From positions 88,739,260 to 88,803,259 of the forward strand of contig NC_134458.1 of NCBI RefSeq assembly GCF_047948215.1: DNA of 64,000 bases, given 5' to 3'. The translations under genes and the position numbers were made by a program. The stretch comes from Lycorma delicatula. Lineage: Eukaryota; Arthropoda; Insecta; Hemiptera; Fulgoridae. Numbering within the stretch: position 1 is the first letter of the stretch; each line of letters starts with the position of its first letter. Under the pieces are notes generated by a model. It made no database searches. It was not told where the DNA came from and was given only the letters and a program-made list of their open reading frames with translations. Positions 1 to 11,812 of the stretch are shown here, in pieces.

Positions 1-9
1 CGTTCGAAA

Positions 10-303
10 CTCTTATATTTCGGATCGATTTGTCTGTAGAAAAATACCTTTTTAGAATTTCGTTGATTTTTGGTTTACCATTTGCGTCTTCAATTTTTAA
101 TACAATCTTTTCTAGGTCTTTATTTCTGTTACGTATTTCCCACCGTTTTTCAAGCTCAGGCTTTTGATTACCGCTATTTTTACTAATCTATTTTCTGGTA
201 TTCTTATGACGTGGAAAAGTGGGATAACCTTTGTTTTTTCATCAGACCAATAATTGGTTCTGTAATATTTTTGTAAACGGTTTTGTCGGTTGCGATTCGC
301 CAC
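10..303 (-). pseudogene. Tentative C-terminal relic of a LINE reverse-transcriptase ORF
   Basis: On the minus strand a 63-codon frame is followed, after a stop and a frame change near position 112, by about 35 more readable codons running towards the window edge. The segment LFHVIRIPENRLVK resembles the GHV-R-ENR block found near the C-terminus of many insect non-LTR retrotransposon polyproteins, downstream of the reverse transcriptase. No RT catalytic motif is present because the rest would lie upstream (higher coordinates) and is missing or unreadable. The assignment rests on this short motif only. It could also be chance similarity in a short frame. Confidence 0.33.
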
Positions 304-2400
304 ACTCCATCTTTTATATATTTATTGTTATTTATTTACGTTTATGTATTCTGTGTATGGAAACTTATGAGACACCTATATGCATATGGTTAATTTTCTT
401 AATATGGTAGGATAACTTTTTCTGTTTTCAATGTATCACTCCTCTTACATTTAAAAAGATCTCACCTTACTCCGTTCCTATTTCATTCTATTTTTTCACC
501 GTGTTGAATGTGAGTGCATATTTTTACTTGTGCTTACTCCCTTCCTATCTTTTATTTTTCATTTTTAATCAGGTATTATCGGTCTATACCGTTAAGAAAA
601 ATAACAAATAAATAATCTTTGAAATGTATTTTTAATATGACAGTCAAATTAAAAAAAAAAAACTTACCTCAAGCACGTTTAAAATTCTATCCGCTACAGA
701 CCCATACATTTTAGAATACACATTTATAGTAATGAGATGGAGAATGGAGTCCTTTATCCCGTAATTATTAGTGTCCGTCAGAATTATAGTTTTACAATTG
801 CTGTGGAGATAAGGAAGGAATGCAGCCGGTGGTGAATCGTTTGTTGATGGAATTGTTGAGGTTACTCGTAGAGTCGGAGATGGAAGGAATTTACAAAAAC
901 AAAAAAGTCTTCATTGCTTTGCAGTAGCTTCAGTTCCCGCTTGAATATATCTTTGTCAGAATGTACTTCTCCAGTTTTGCTGATTAATATATCACCCATA
1001 TATCTGATGATAAAAAAACTTACTCTGGTTTAACATACGAGTAGTTTATCTTTTTTTTTTTTTTAGAAAAATGTAATGTTCACGTGTAATAAATAATTAT
1101 GAGATAAATAGTTCAATGTTCACATTAATTAAATTTAAAACCTCTTAATAAAATAGAAATATCGAAAAAATGAGTGAAAACTTTGAAAATCTTTTGTAAC
1201 ATACTTATTTAATCGTCAGACCAGTTTTTTCTACCTGCGATCTAACTTTATACCAAAGTTTAAAGAACACTGAAAAAACTTTTTTAGGACTGATTCTTCC
1301 AGAGGAGGACAAAATCCCTGTTTAGAAATTCAAAAACATGTTGTTTTAAAATTCGATTTACTTCAATATACTCGTATTTGTGGGTCAAATATTTTTGTTA
1401 TATTAAATGAAATAGTAAGTAAAACATGAATCAAATAACATATTATTAGGGGAATAGTGGAATCGTCGTTTGATTAGAAAACAAGATCTGTAAGAATCTT
1501 ACAGTTCATTTAGACCGATTCGATAATGTACTTGTCCTTCAATCGGTATCTAATTATACTATTCATATCCTGTCAAACAAGTTTTTCTAATACATACATT
1601 TTTTATAAAATATTCTGTTTGACTGATTTCTTACTGAAATATACTATCTTATAAGCACTATTTTTAATGGATTTTCACATGCAAATGTTATACTAAAATT
1701 TTTGTTGCCATTTTATTACCGTAAAGTTAATTTTTATTAACATTAAAACACATCATCATTTAGAAACTATTTACAGAATAAATTTAATTCTACTATTATT
1801 GTTTCTTATTTTATTTATAAAGTGTCGTTAGAGGACTTAGAAATGAGTCATCTAAGAGAAGCAGAGTGCGTGATTACGTGCTCAGAATATTGCACAGTTA
1901 TATTGTAGACTTCATGAACGGAAGGGCTATCCACACCAACAGAGAAAGAGGACAGACAGGTTTTATTATGACACAATTATTTTATCTTTTGTCCGGTATT
2001 TCAATTTTCATCGCGTTTTTTATTATTGTTTTCTTCAAAGTTTATTTATTTTATATACGCACGCGCGCACATTTATATAACGTGTGTATATTCGTAAAAA
2101 AATTTCAAATTTGTGTAGTTTTCAAATTTAAAATAACTGATCTTAAATCTTAAATAAGAGGATTTCTTCTATCCAATATTAGTATGCAATTCTACTGTAA
2201 AAAAGAAATACTATGGTAATGCTCTATTTTGAATAAACAATAGATTGCTTCAGCAAATAAAGCTAATCCTAGAATCATTAAAAGTTGATTAATTGACAGC
2301 ACAATTTTTCGCTAAACCGGTGCATCGACTTTAAATGGCGACAATGATGAATTTATTTTTTTCAAAATAATATATTAAACAGTTTTATTTAATATTTTCT
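304..2400. other. AT-rich stretch, no gene recognised
   Basis: Both strands are full of stops. A 95-codon plus-strand frame at 1866-2153 contains one hydrophobic run but shows no family motif, no paired exon signals and no codon regularity, so I do not call it. Short poly(A) and poly(T) tracts (for example 650-661 and 1051-1064) and a small CG/CA alternation near 2057-2070 are the only structured elements seen. Confidence 0.6.
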
Positions 2401-2580
2401 CATGTACGATATCGAGCAGCCATGTCTTGGGGAACTGCGCCGTTTGTCTGCCGCTAAACCGTTTCACGCGGCCTACAGTAAGTGAGCTGAAGGCTTGCCC
2501 TGTCTTTATCAACCGAACTGTCGGCTGGCTTTGGCGGGACGGACAAGCGATACATTGAGAACAGCGATTAATGTCCTTTT
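2401..2580. other. GC-richer island of unknown identity
   Basis: About 180 bases are clearly richer in G and C than both flanks. No frame, terminal repeat or RNA fold was recognised. It may be a fragment of an old repeat, since in this window the GC-richer patches usually are transposon remains. Confidence 0.3.
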
Positions 2581-2739
2581 ATGGAAAATTCATTGGTCAT
2601 TTGTTATTACTTTCTCGTAAACAAACTATAACAATGTTTTACATTTTTATTTATAATAATTAAAAAAATAATATTTAATATACATACTAATAATAGTTAT
2701 AAATAATTCCATCATACTACAATAAACACACTTCATTAA

Positions 2740-2763
2740 ATATATATATATATATATATATAT
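2740..2763. repeat. (TA)n microsatellite at mariner left border
   Basis: A perfect TA tract directly precedes the left terminal inverted repeat of the mariner element. Mariner elements insert at TA, so this tract was probably the target. Confidence 0.85.
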
Positions 2764-3506
2764 GAGGGCTATTCAGAAAGTAAGGAACGTTTCCACCTGA
2801 CGCCGCCAGGCGCACGCCAATCGCGTATATATTGTTGTGCTCGTGCTCGGCACCTCAGTCAGCCGTGACAATGGGAACATCTCCGCACTGCCCGATTTTT
2901 ATATACAAATTTGAAATGTGTGCTGCAATCGAAAATCCCGCCAGTTGTGAGGTGCGGTCTGCGATTCGTTTTTTGTTGGCAAAAAAATTAAAACCAGTAG
3001 AAATTCATCGGGAACTGTGTGAAGTGTACGGGAACAACGTAATGAGTGAAAGTTCTGTCAGGAAGAGGTGCATTCATTTTAAAAATGGCCGAACAAACGT
3101 TAACAATAAAGAGAACAGTGGACGTCCGAACATTGTGACTGACGATCTGGTCTCCAAAGTTGACGAAAAGATTCGTGAAAACCGCAGTTTCACAATAATT
3201 GAGCTTTCTCTATGTTTCCCAGAAGTTTCACGGACTTTATTGTTTGAAATTGTTTCACAGAAGCTAGGCTACCACAAATTTTCAAGTACGCGTCACTGAG
3301 TGGTTGAGATCACAGGCGGCAGAATTCTATGACACAGGAATTTCATAGCTTGTCCACCGCTATGATAAGTGCCTGAATTTGTATGGTGATTATGTTGAAA
3401 AGTAGTATTTTGGTCCCTCTTTCACATGTATATAATAAAAGGTTTTTCTTGTACTTGGTTTTTTTTTTTAATTCCAAAACGTTTCTTACTTTCTGAATAG
3501 CCCCGG
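2763..3506 (+). mobile_element. Internally deleted mariner-like element with paired TIRs
   Basis: The left end (2766-2792) reads GGGCTATTCAGAAAGTAAGG and onward. The reverse complement of 3477-3504 gives the same sequence with one or two differences, so the pair forms TIRs of about 28 bp. TA dinucleotides flank both sides (2761-2762 and 3507-3508), as expected for Tc1/mariner insertion. The element is about 744 bp, against roughly 1.3 kb for a complete mariner. The missing length corresponds to the middle of the transposase. It is therefore a non-autonomous copy that could only have moved with transposase supplied in trans. Confidence 0.88.
2871..3405 (+). pseudogene. Mariner transposase, N-terminal DNA-binding domain joined to C-terminal tail
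   Basis: The frame encodes the N-terminal helix-turn-helix region of a mariner transposase of the SETMAR/Mos1-like type. Recognisable blocks are FEMCAAIENPASCEVRSAIR, then SESSVRKRCIHFKNGR and the linker SGRPNIVTDD. It runs in frame to LGYHKF and then jumps, after about codon 138, to sequence readable as VTEWLRSQAAEFYDTGIS, a stop, and RYDKCLNLYGDYVEK, which is the usual extreme C-terminus. The whole catalytic DD34D core is absent, so the product cannot transpose. The start is uncertain: a methionine at 2832 lies further upstream, but the one at 2871 is closer to the conserved region. Confidence 0.82.
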
Positions 3507-4020
3507 TATATATAAATATATTAAATAATATTATTAATTGAATAATTTAAAAAAAATAATTATACGAAATGTGAACTACTCTATATACATCTCATTGTTA
3601 CGTCAGAGTTTTAAATCAGAAGTAAGATGATACGGTAATTCAACTATAACGTAGTTAACGTATCTACAATAGTACTTCCAACAGAAGGATATTTGATATC
3701 ACTAGATTATTCCGAGAAAAAACATCAATTTTTTTATTACTCTAAAAAAAATGCAATTTTTCCTTCTTCCCACTGAACACATACGTATATCACATCAAGA
3801 AAGGTCTTCCTGTATGACGACATTTTTCAGTTCCATACAGATATGGTAGTATTTTTTACTTTCCCATCTAGATAGCGCTATAGCTGTAGAAGGTTAAGTA
3901 TTGTAGAAGGCTTAAGTATTGTAATCAGTCCAATTCGGACATATGCGGTTTTTACAGGATCTTAACGTTTTGATACCTAAGGCATTCGAAAAACCGGATG
4001 GAAATTTTCCGAATGTTAAT
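3507..4020. other. AT-rich stretch, nothing recognised
   Basis: No coding, repeat-end or structural signal was found on either strand. Confidence 0.5.
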
Positions 4021-4720
4021 GTTCGTATATACGTGTGTGTATTCGGTGCTGGCCTCTAAATCACCTTATCTCCAGAACTATTGGACTGATTTTGACCAAA
4101 CTTGGGCACATTACTTCTATACACGGGGCATTGATGCCGTTAAATTTTCAACTTAAAAGGTCAAGGGGATTGGCTTTAGAGCAAGGTCACTCTCAGTATC
4201 TCAAGATTTCCCCTAATTAAGGTCATATTTTTCTTAAGCAGGTTTTTTTAACGATTATAAAATAACAAATTTACAAAAAAAGTTTGAAAAATCGCACCCC
4301 CACTCCAAAAAATGCTCTAAACTATTGCTATGTTGTGATGTCACAGGTGAGCGGTAAAATTAAATGAATGAATAATATTTCAAATTTAAAAAAGTAACTC
4401 GGTCTGGCTGGGCTGGGTCTCGAACTTGATCGATTGGTTGACTCGGTACCTGGTGCGTTAAGCTTTGTGGCTGCACCAGTCTGTCGACCGTACAAGCGAA
4501 ATTTGTTTTATGTAAATTGTGAAATTACAATAATTTAGCTAGTGCCGACCGTCGCCGATAGTACCGTCACACCCGCGCGAATTAAATATGGTATGCGCGC
4601 GCGATAATATATTTAAATAAAATGATAATTATTTTAAATTAAGTTGTGTGTGTAAGCCGTGCATCAGAAACAACCCAAACTTGTAGGACATTCTCGGAAC
4701 ACGGCTTTAGACGCGTGACG
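4021..4720. repeat. Probable old dispersed repeat, family unknown
   Basis: The segment is richer in G and C than its flanks. It contains wording common in interspersed insect repeats, such as the stretch around 4079-4110 with ACTATTGGACTGATTTTGACC. On the minus strand at 4417-4425 there is GTTCGAGAC, which fits the RNA polymerase III box B consensus. The upstream box A is poor, so a tRNA-derived SINE head between about 4395 and 4500 is possible but not established. No borders or target duplication were located. Confidence 0.3.
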
Positions 4721-5027
4721 GTTAAGTCCTACAACTGTGCTGTCAGCTTTTTCATTGGCAATTAGGAGACAAGGCTTTACACGTTAGGTACTTTAATCAT
4801 TAAACTTAATTCTCCCACTCCGCAGCAAGGTAACATCGAGGATGCAATAATCTATATGTGGACAAAAAGGAATACATACGGATGATGAGAATGGTCTCCC
4901 TATCTGTCGAAGTAGTTTACAGTCTTTACCAGTACAAATAATTTCACATTTTATGTTTGATTTTAGATTAAAATGTATTACCAAATTTCATATATTCCAG
5001 TGGACATGCTTGAATTTATTTATATAT
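4721..5027. other. No gene recognised
   Basis: A 63-codon minus-strand frame at 4793-4984 shows no family motif. The segment ends at the target-site duplication of the LINE copy that follows. Confidence 0.45.
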
Positions 5028-5039
5028 CCAATTTAATTG

Positions 5040-6251
5040 GGTATATACATAGGGGAAGTTCCGTCAGACTTCAAAAAACGTGTTATAGTCATGATAACAA
5101 AGAAAGCAGGCGCAGATAAATGTGAAGAATACAGAACAATTAGTTTAACTAGTTATGCATCAAAAATCTTAAGTAGAATTCTATACAGAAGAATTGAGAG
5201 GAGAGTGGAAGAAGTGTTAGGAGAAGACCAATTTGGTTTCAGGAAAAGTATAGGGACAAGGGAAGCAATTTTAGGCCTCAGATTAATAGTAGAAGAAATA
5301 TTAAAGAAAAACAAACCAACATACTTGGCATTTATAGATCTAGAAACGGCATTCGATAACGTAGACTGGAATAAAATATTCAGCATTTAAAAAAAATTAG
5401 GGTTCAAATACAGAGATAGAAGAACAATTGCTAACATTTACAGGAACCAAACAGCAACAATAATAATTGAAGAACAAAAGAAAGAAGCCGTAATAAGAAA
5501 GGGAGTCCGACAAGGATGTTCCCTATCCCCGTTGCTTTTTAATCTTTACATGGAACTAGCAGTTAATGATGTTAAAGAACAATTTAGATTCGGAGTAACA
5601 GTACAAGGTGAAAAGATAAAGATGCTACGATTTGCTGACGATATAGTAATTCTAGCTGGGAGTAAAAAGGATTTAGAAGAAACAATGAATGGCATAGATG
5701 AAGTCCTACGCAAAAACTATCGCATGAAAATAAACAAGAACAAAACAAAAATAATGAAATGGAGTAGAAATAACAAAGATGGACCACTGAATGTGAAAAT
5801 AGGACAAGAAAAGATTATGGAGGTAGAAGAATTTTGTTATTTGGGAAGTAGAATTACTAAAGATGGACGAAGCAGGAGCGATATAAAATGCCAAATAGCA
5901 CAAGCGAAACGAGTCTTCAGTCAGAAATATAATTTGTTTACATCAAAAATTAATTTAAATATCAGGAAAAGGATTTTGAAAGTATATGTTTGGAGTGTCG
6001 CTTTATATGGAAGTGAAACTTGGACAATCGGAGTATCTGAAAAGAAAAGATTAGGAGCTTTTGAAATGTGGTGCTACAGGAGAATGTTAAAAATCAGATG
6101 GGTGGATAAAGTGACAAATGAAGAGGTGTTGCGGGAAATAGATGAAGAAAGAAGCATTTGGAAAAATATAGCTAAAAGAAGAGACAAACTTATGGGCCAC
6201 ATACTGAGGCATCCTGGAATAGCCGCTTTAATATTGGAGGGACAGGTGTAG
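5040..6251 (+). pseudogene. LINE reverse transcriptase, one in-frame stop
   Basis: A single frame is readable for about 400 codons, with one TAA at 5388-5390 where relatives have leucine. It begins at GEVPSDFKK (finger/palm entry). It includes EDQFGFRKS, then FIDLETAFDNVDW with the first catalytic aspartate. After the stop come GVRQGCSLSPLLFNLY and the active-site box FADDIVIL around 5631-5654. The C-terminal domain follows, with YVWSVALYGSETWT and GHILRHPG. The frame ends at 6251 because a small indel changed GQVEG to GQV-stop just before the SINE insertion. The protein would copy its own RNA at nicked chromosomal DNA. This copy is dead. The clade is uncertain: the RT type is often labelled RTE- or jockey-like in insect annotations. 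Confidence 0.88.
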
Positions 6252-6276
6252 GAAAAAATTGTGTAGGCAGGCCACG

Positions 6277-6579
6277 ATTACCCACCAGGTTGGTTAGTGG
6301 TTAACGCGTCTTCCCAAATCAACTGATTTGGAAGTCGAGAGTTACAGCGTTCAAGTCCTAGTAAAGCCAGTTATTTTTACATGGATTTGAATACTAGATC
6401 GTGGATGCCGGTGTTCCTTGGTAATTAGGTTTCACTTAACCACACATCTCAGGAATGGTCGAACTGAGAATGTACGAGACTACACTTCATTTACACTCAT
6501 ACATATCATCCTCATTCATCCTCTGAAGAATTATCTAAACGGTAGTTACCGGAGGCTAAACATGAAACAAAGAAGAAGT
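6277..6579 (+). mobile_element. tRNA-derived SINE inserted in the LINE
   Basis: The element sits between two copies of CAGGCCACG (6268-6276 and 6580-6588), a 9-bp target duplication made from LINE sequence. The head has a box A-like TGGTTAGTGG (6291-6300) and a box B GTTCAAGTC (6349-6357) that fits the RNA polymerase III consensus. Between them CCAAATC and GATTTGG form a 7-bp stem in an anticodon-arm position. The body ends CGGAGGCTAAA followed by an A-rich tail. It encodes no protein and would need LINE machinery to move. A second copy lies at 8830-9126. Confidence 0.88.
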
Positions 6580-6730
6580 CAGGCCACGTTTGGAATATGT
6601 AAAACAAATTGTTAGGGATGTAGGATGTAGGGGGTATACCGAAATGAAACGACTAGCACTAAATAGGGAATCTTGGAGAGCTGCATCAAACCAGTCAAAT
6701 GACTGAAGACAAAAAAAAACCCAATTTAAT

Positions 6731-8813
6731 AAGAAATTGTCAAAAGTTTCCACCAGTTTTCAAATATACTCGTAGTAGAGACTGAACTCTAAGTAAAATT
6801 TATGGAAAAATTTATTCTCTATTTTTATGGCTTATGCTGCTCTTTTCTAATACATTTTTTTAACACAAATTATATTTTTCTTACATTATTATCTACAAGG
6901 TTTTAAAACTCAGTGAAAGATGTATTTTTTTCTATGTGTTTCAAAAATAAAGAATATATATCCCGAAGGAAACACTTAACATAATTTTTCTGGTTTGATT
7001 ATCAGCTACATGTAATCCTACTGGATTTCTGTATTTGAAGTGGTTTTATTTTTATAAAGAAATGTATATTCAATCTGAAATATTTTTTTTCTTTTTTAAA
7101 TAGAAGAAAATCAATGTACATTTCAAGTGAAATTGTGTATATCATCTTTTCTTTTCAAGTATTTTACATTAGATACAACCATTTTTTAACACTTAAAAAA
7201 AAATATTTTTAACTATCATTTTTTTGTCAAATAATCCTTTTTGTGCACATTTTACAACAAATTTCAAATTGATTAAAAAAAAAAATATATATATTGAAAG
7301 CAGACAATTCTCTTGTGTATAAGTAAATTCTCGTATATAATGAATTAAGATGCATATTAGTAATCTAGTTATTGAATTACTTTGTCTACATAGAGATTAA
7401 ATAGGGGATTTAAAAGGAATTGACGCTCAATTTAACTTTTAAATATCTTTTTATTTTATGCTTTTTATTCTTAATATTTATGAATATTGCACATACTTCA
7501 AAGAAAATTAAAATTAAAGAGAATATATATAAAGTAAGAACATTAAAATTTCAAAACATTATTTTATCTTATAAAAAAAATTGATGAATCTTTTTATTAT
7601 AAAAAATAACAAACTGACAAAAAGTGAGTTACAAAAAAAAATAAAAAATAAAAACATTCTATTTGAATTGTCTAAAACGACAACAGTTGTTTACATTTTT
7701 AATTTTACTCTAAAATCGCAGTTATAAAATATTCATTTATGGTGTGTATTTCGTTTGGTTTTTTTTTAAATTATTTCTTTATTTTATTACTTTACTTCTT
7801 ATTTCCTCAGTATCTACTGATTATTTTTTAACAATCGATCTGATATCGATATTATTTTTTTTTTTTTTGCAAATTGTTTTAACTTATGAATTTAAGTTAT
7901 TATTTTGAAAAACATATGCTTATATTGAATTTTTATTTCATCTTAAATTGATTGAGTATATTATTTGTTTAACGCATATTGCAGTTAATTCAATTTTTGC
8001 GAAATATTTGATTTGCATTATAAATAAAATAAACATTTTTTTATCATCAGAAAAGTAAATATTCTCTACATTTTTTAGTCTTTATTAAAACAGAAATTAA
8101 AGGAATTTAACCGCAATGTGAAAAATACTGTTGAACGGGATTCCGTGATAAATTTTTAACAGTTTTAATAATCATTTTATTTTTACTCGTTTGGCTGGTT
8201 TGTAGATTTCAATCATATTTGTTCCGAATCGGTCTTTTAATTTATTGGCTACTACTTAAATCTTCCATCATTTCTTTTAATATATTATAATATTTATCTT
8301 TTGTTACGATTCTTACAATTTACTCTTCATTCTATTCCATATTAATTAACTCTGAATCTCTTTGAGTGTTCAATGAGGCGAGAAGAGAAAACAAGATCCT
8401 TTTATAGAGGAACCCTAATATTCTATCGAGTAGTATAAAAAATTCTCTCAATAACATTCAGAATTTTATGAAGGATGACAAAAATAAAATATTTTATTGT
8501 TACACTTCTCCTACCCACAATTCGCGAGGCGAGAAAAAAAGAAGAAATATAAACAAATTTATTTGACGGCTCTTCAGATTTTATTTATTTCGATCCCTTC
8601 TCTCCTCGCGTCACTTAATTCTATAAAATTCTGTTTCATTATATGTACGTTTCCCTGGCGAAAAGAATTTTCTTCTTCCTCAGTGGGAAAATATCTCACT
8701 AAGACATGTTTTATTATTTTTTTTCTATTTTATAATTCTTTCAGTCGTCTCTTCACCACCTCTTACAGTTTAAACAGTTTAACATTTGAAGAAACGTTAG
8801 ATATCATCGAAAC
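6731..8813. other. Very AT-rich stretch, no gene recognised
   Basis: The sequence is dominated by A- and T-runs, for example T-runs around 7853-7868. Stops are dense in all frames. The longer plus-strand frame running through 8497-9015 is half made of SINE sequence and is not a gene. Confidence 0.6.
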
Positions 8814-8829
8814 AGGTCATTTATTCGTA

Positions 8830-9126
8830 ACCCACAGGTTTGGTCTAGCGGTGAACGCGTCTTCCCAAATTAGCGGATTTGGAAGTCGAGAGTTCCAGCA
8901 TTCAAGTCCTAGTAAAGTCTGTTATTTTTACACGGATTTGAATACTCGATCGTGGAAACCGGTGTTTTTTTTGGTGGTTGGGTTTCAATTAATCACACAT
9001 CTCAGGAATGGTTGAACTGAGACTACAAGACTAACACTTCATTTATACTTATACATATTATCCTCATTCATCCTCTGAAGCACTATCTGGACGGTAATTA
9101 CCGGAGGCTAAAAAGAAAGAAAGAAA
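8830..9126 (+). mobile_element. tRNA-derived SINE, second copy, with 16-bp target duplication
   Basis: The element is bounded by a perfect AGGTCATTTATTCGTA at 8814-8829 and 9127-9142. Its body matches the SINE at 6277-6579 from GTGAACGCGTCTTCCCAAAT through CACACATCTCAGGAATGG to CCGGAGGCTAAA, and ends in an (AAAG)n-like tail. Box B is degenerate here (ATTCAAGTC at 8900-8908), so promoter strength is probably reduced. The clean duplication suggests a fairly recent insertion. Confidence 0.92.
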
Positions 9127-10178
9127 AGGTCATTTATTCGTATGACTAATCTATTGAAGTAACTCCTTTACAAATCTCCTGCTACTAGTTTTTCCGTAAC
9201 AGTAAATATAATTTGCTTTCAGTTTGCTAAAGACTAACACTGGGATATTTTTTTTACATCACTCTATTAAATGAAAAGCAACATGGCTGCCAAATTTCAA
9301 CTTTCTATTTGAAAGTTCCCTTTTAGTGTGTTAAAGAATACGTTTTTTTATATTATCTATTAACTAAATATTTGTATTATATTGAGAACCAATTTGTCTA
9401 ATAATGATTCTTTTCAGTCACCTGAGGCAATCCCTTCAGCTAGAAAAAAGCGAAAAACAAATTTTTCAATAAATAATCAATAAAGGAGCCCTGATTTAAA
9501 TTATTATTTTTTTACTTTTTTAGAATGTTATCGACTTTTATTTTCTCGTTATCTTTATATTTTACCTTTATTATTTTGAATGAGAATTATAAAAAGTAAT
9601 GTTGACAGAAATTAATAAATTTTTCAAAGAAAATAAAAAAAACCTTTTACAGGGTTTAAACAAAGCTAAAAGCTTTCGGAGGTTTTATGAATATTTCGTA
9701 ATCCTTTAATGAATTAAGTCTTATTAATCGAACTAATGGACAATAACATCTGTAAAAGTAATTAAAATTATTTAAACAGTAATTATCGTGAAACAAAATT
9801 TTGAAAAAAATTCGTTGTGCATATGAATCCTTAATTATAAATTATTTATACCTTTATTTTCATAATACGTTTTGTATATTTCGCATTTCCATAAATTTTT
9901 TTATAAGTCAAAAAAAACCTGAAAAAGATGCGTGTAAAAGATAAAGTAAATATTTGCATAATATATACTTTAAATTTTACGTTACATTCTTCACAATTAC
10001 CTTTCATATTGTTTTAAATATTCTTTTTTGTTTTTCATATCCTTCTCTACCTTTAAAATTAAAGTTTTACAGCCCTCCCATACGTTTTTAAGTAATCCCC
10101 TTCCTCAAGTCTTTAATCTTTCTTTTATTCTTCAAACTTTTAAAATTTTATTCAAAAGCATGTTACAAAAACATTTTC

Positions 10179-10181
<3 letters not shown>

Positions 10182-10214
<33 letters not shown>
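10182..10214. repeat. (TA)n microsatellite
   Basis: An uninterrupted TA tract of about 33 bases. Confidence 0.95.
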
Positions 10215-10219
<5 letters not shown>

Positions 10220-11800
10220 TTAACACATGATAAAATTTATTTTTATAAAATCTACAACCACATACTCGTATTTTATGATTCGTATTACATAAAAGTTGTG
10301 TAATACTTTTATCTTATTTCCTTCAATAAAAAGTTATTACTTTTCTTTCACTATCTTAAAATTTATACAATTTTTTGTATTTATCTTCATTATAAATTTA
10401 TTTATTTATCTGTTTATCCCTTAATCTCGTAAAATATTTCCCCGACTTTTATTAAAATGTTTTTTTCCTAGTTTAGATATAAACTCTTTTCTGGGACATT
10501 TTATTCCAATAAAATCAGAAAATACCTTTAACTTCTCTACGGAATTCCTTGGAATAAAAACAACGAATAAAAAATTCTTTAAATTTCATTTAAATTTTCT
10601 CACGTGGATATATTTTTCCAAATAATCTTTGCTGATGAAAAATTGAAGCCTGTAATTAAGAGTTGTAAAATGTTTGAGTTTTAATTGTGTTTTTATAGCA
10701 AACCGAAGAGATTTAATAATAAGAAAAGTGTGTGGAAAAGATAACAAGCTTCATAGTACTGTATGGAAGCTTAGTTTCCAGTTGTATATGTTAGGTAACT
10801 TCATACACATATCTGATATCCCCATTGTATTTGATAAATTTAAATTTGATAAATTTTAAAATCTAGATAAAATTTTTGGTCTACCGGATACGTTAAACAC
10901 AAGTTAGGAATATTGTACGAGTTCGAATTTTTATTTATAGTCTAAAATAATTTGAATATTAATTATAATATGTACATTTTTATAATAACAAAATTTGAAG
11001 TACTAGCTTAGCTACTTTTCATCTCGTGCACTTAAACAGTCTTCTAAGGTCTGTCTTAGATCATGGCTTCATTAACCTCAAGGTATTTTAACCTCAAGTG
11101 TCGTTTTACAGTTGTTCGCTCAGTATTTACAAGCTAAGAGAAAAAGAAAACTTCTTGAGGTAAACTTGTATATACCAACCCGTGGCTCTTCTGTACCAAC
11201 TGGCGAGTGTTACAAAATTTCATCAGAAAATAACCAAAACTATCATGGTTATTAATAAGAGATTAAATACTTTGACTCTTGTATTCCCACCCCAATAAAG
11301 CGAGATCGGTTTCTAGATTTTGTAGAAAATCTAGAGTAAATAATATTACAAAACTTTTTCAAATTTTTTAAAAACTTGTTTTATACGTTTTAGTCATAAT
11401 TTAATCAAATTATTATCATACATTGCATGATTTTAATTAGTAGGTTAATTTGGATTTCAAAAGTTAACATCATGTATTGAAATTTCTAATATATTTATAA
11501 AATATCAAATAAATTTTCAATCAAACATATACTACATAAAGTAACGAAATAGTGAAGTTTTTGCATAGTGAAGTTTTTATTTCATTTACTTATCACAATT
11601 TTCGACATACGTTTTTGTGAGTTTTTATAAAAGATTTCTCATTCGATCCATCTCTGATAATGCATCATTATTACAAGGTTTTTTCCTGTTGTATGTCAAA
11701 CGGCTATCGGATTTGTCATCTGCGACCCAAACAATCCCGCATAGCCGTTTTGTAGATTTTGCAACTTTTACACCCGTACCCTTAATTTAACCCCGTAAAC

Positions 11801-11812
11801 GGGGGGGGGGGG
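11801..11812. repeat. Poly(G) run of 12
   Basis: Twelve consecutive G residues occur in an otherwise AT-rich context, within a patch that may be an old repeat. It could form a quadruplex, or its length could be a sequencing or assembly error. Confidence 0.8.

Larger units (their letters stand above)
5038..6720 (+). mobile_element. LINE (non-LTR retrotransposon) copy 1, 5'-truncated, with target duplication
   Basis: The insertion is bounded by a perfect 10-bp direct repeat, CCAATTTAAT, at 5028-5037 and 6721-6730. It ends in an A-run immediately after GACTGAAGAC, which is the hallmark of target-primed reverse transcription. The 5' end is truncated inside the reverse-transcriptase region, so the endonuclease and any first ORF are missing. 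A SINE (6277-6579) was later inserted near the 3' end. The 3' terminus is the same as in the copies ending at 31799 and 62672, so all three belong to one family. Confidence 0.9.

Noticed and set aside
1866..2153. A 95-codon open frame with a hydrophobic segment
   Set aside because: It has no domain motif, homologous wording or exon signals; open frames of this size occur by chance in 64 kb.
5153..5903. Minus-strand frames opposite the LINE
   Set aside because: They are shadows of the reverse-transcriptase coding strand and carry no independent motif.
8497..9015. A 172-codon plus-strand frame that looks like a gene
   Set aside because: Its second half is SINE sequence with a precise target duplication, and the first half is AT-rich without motifs.
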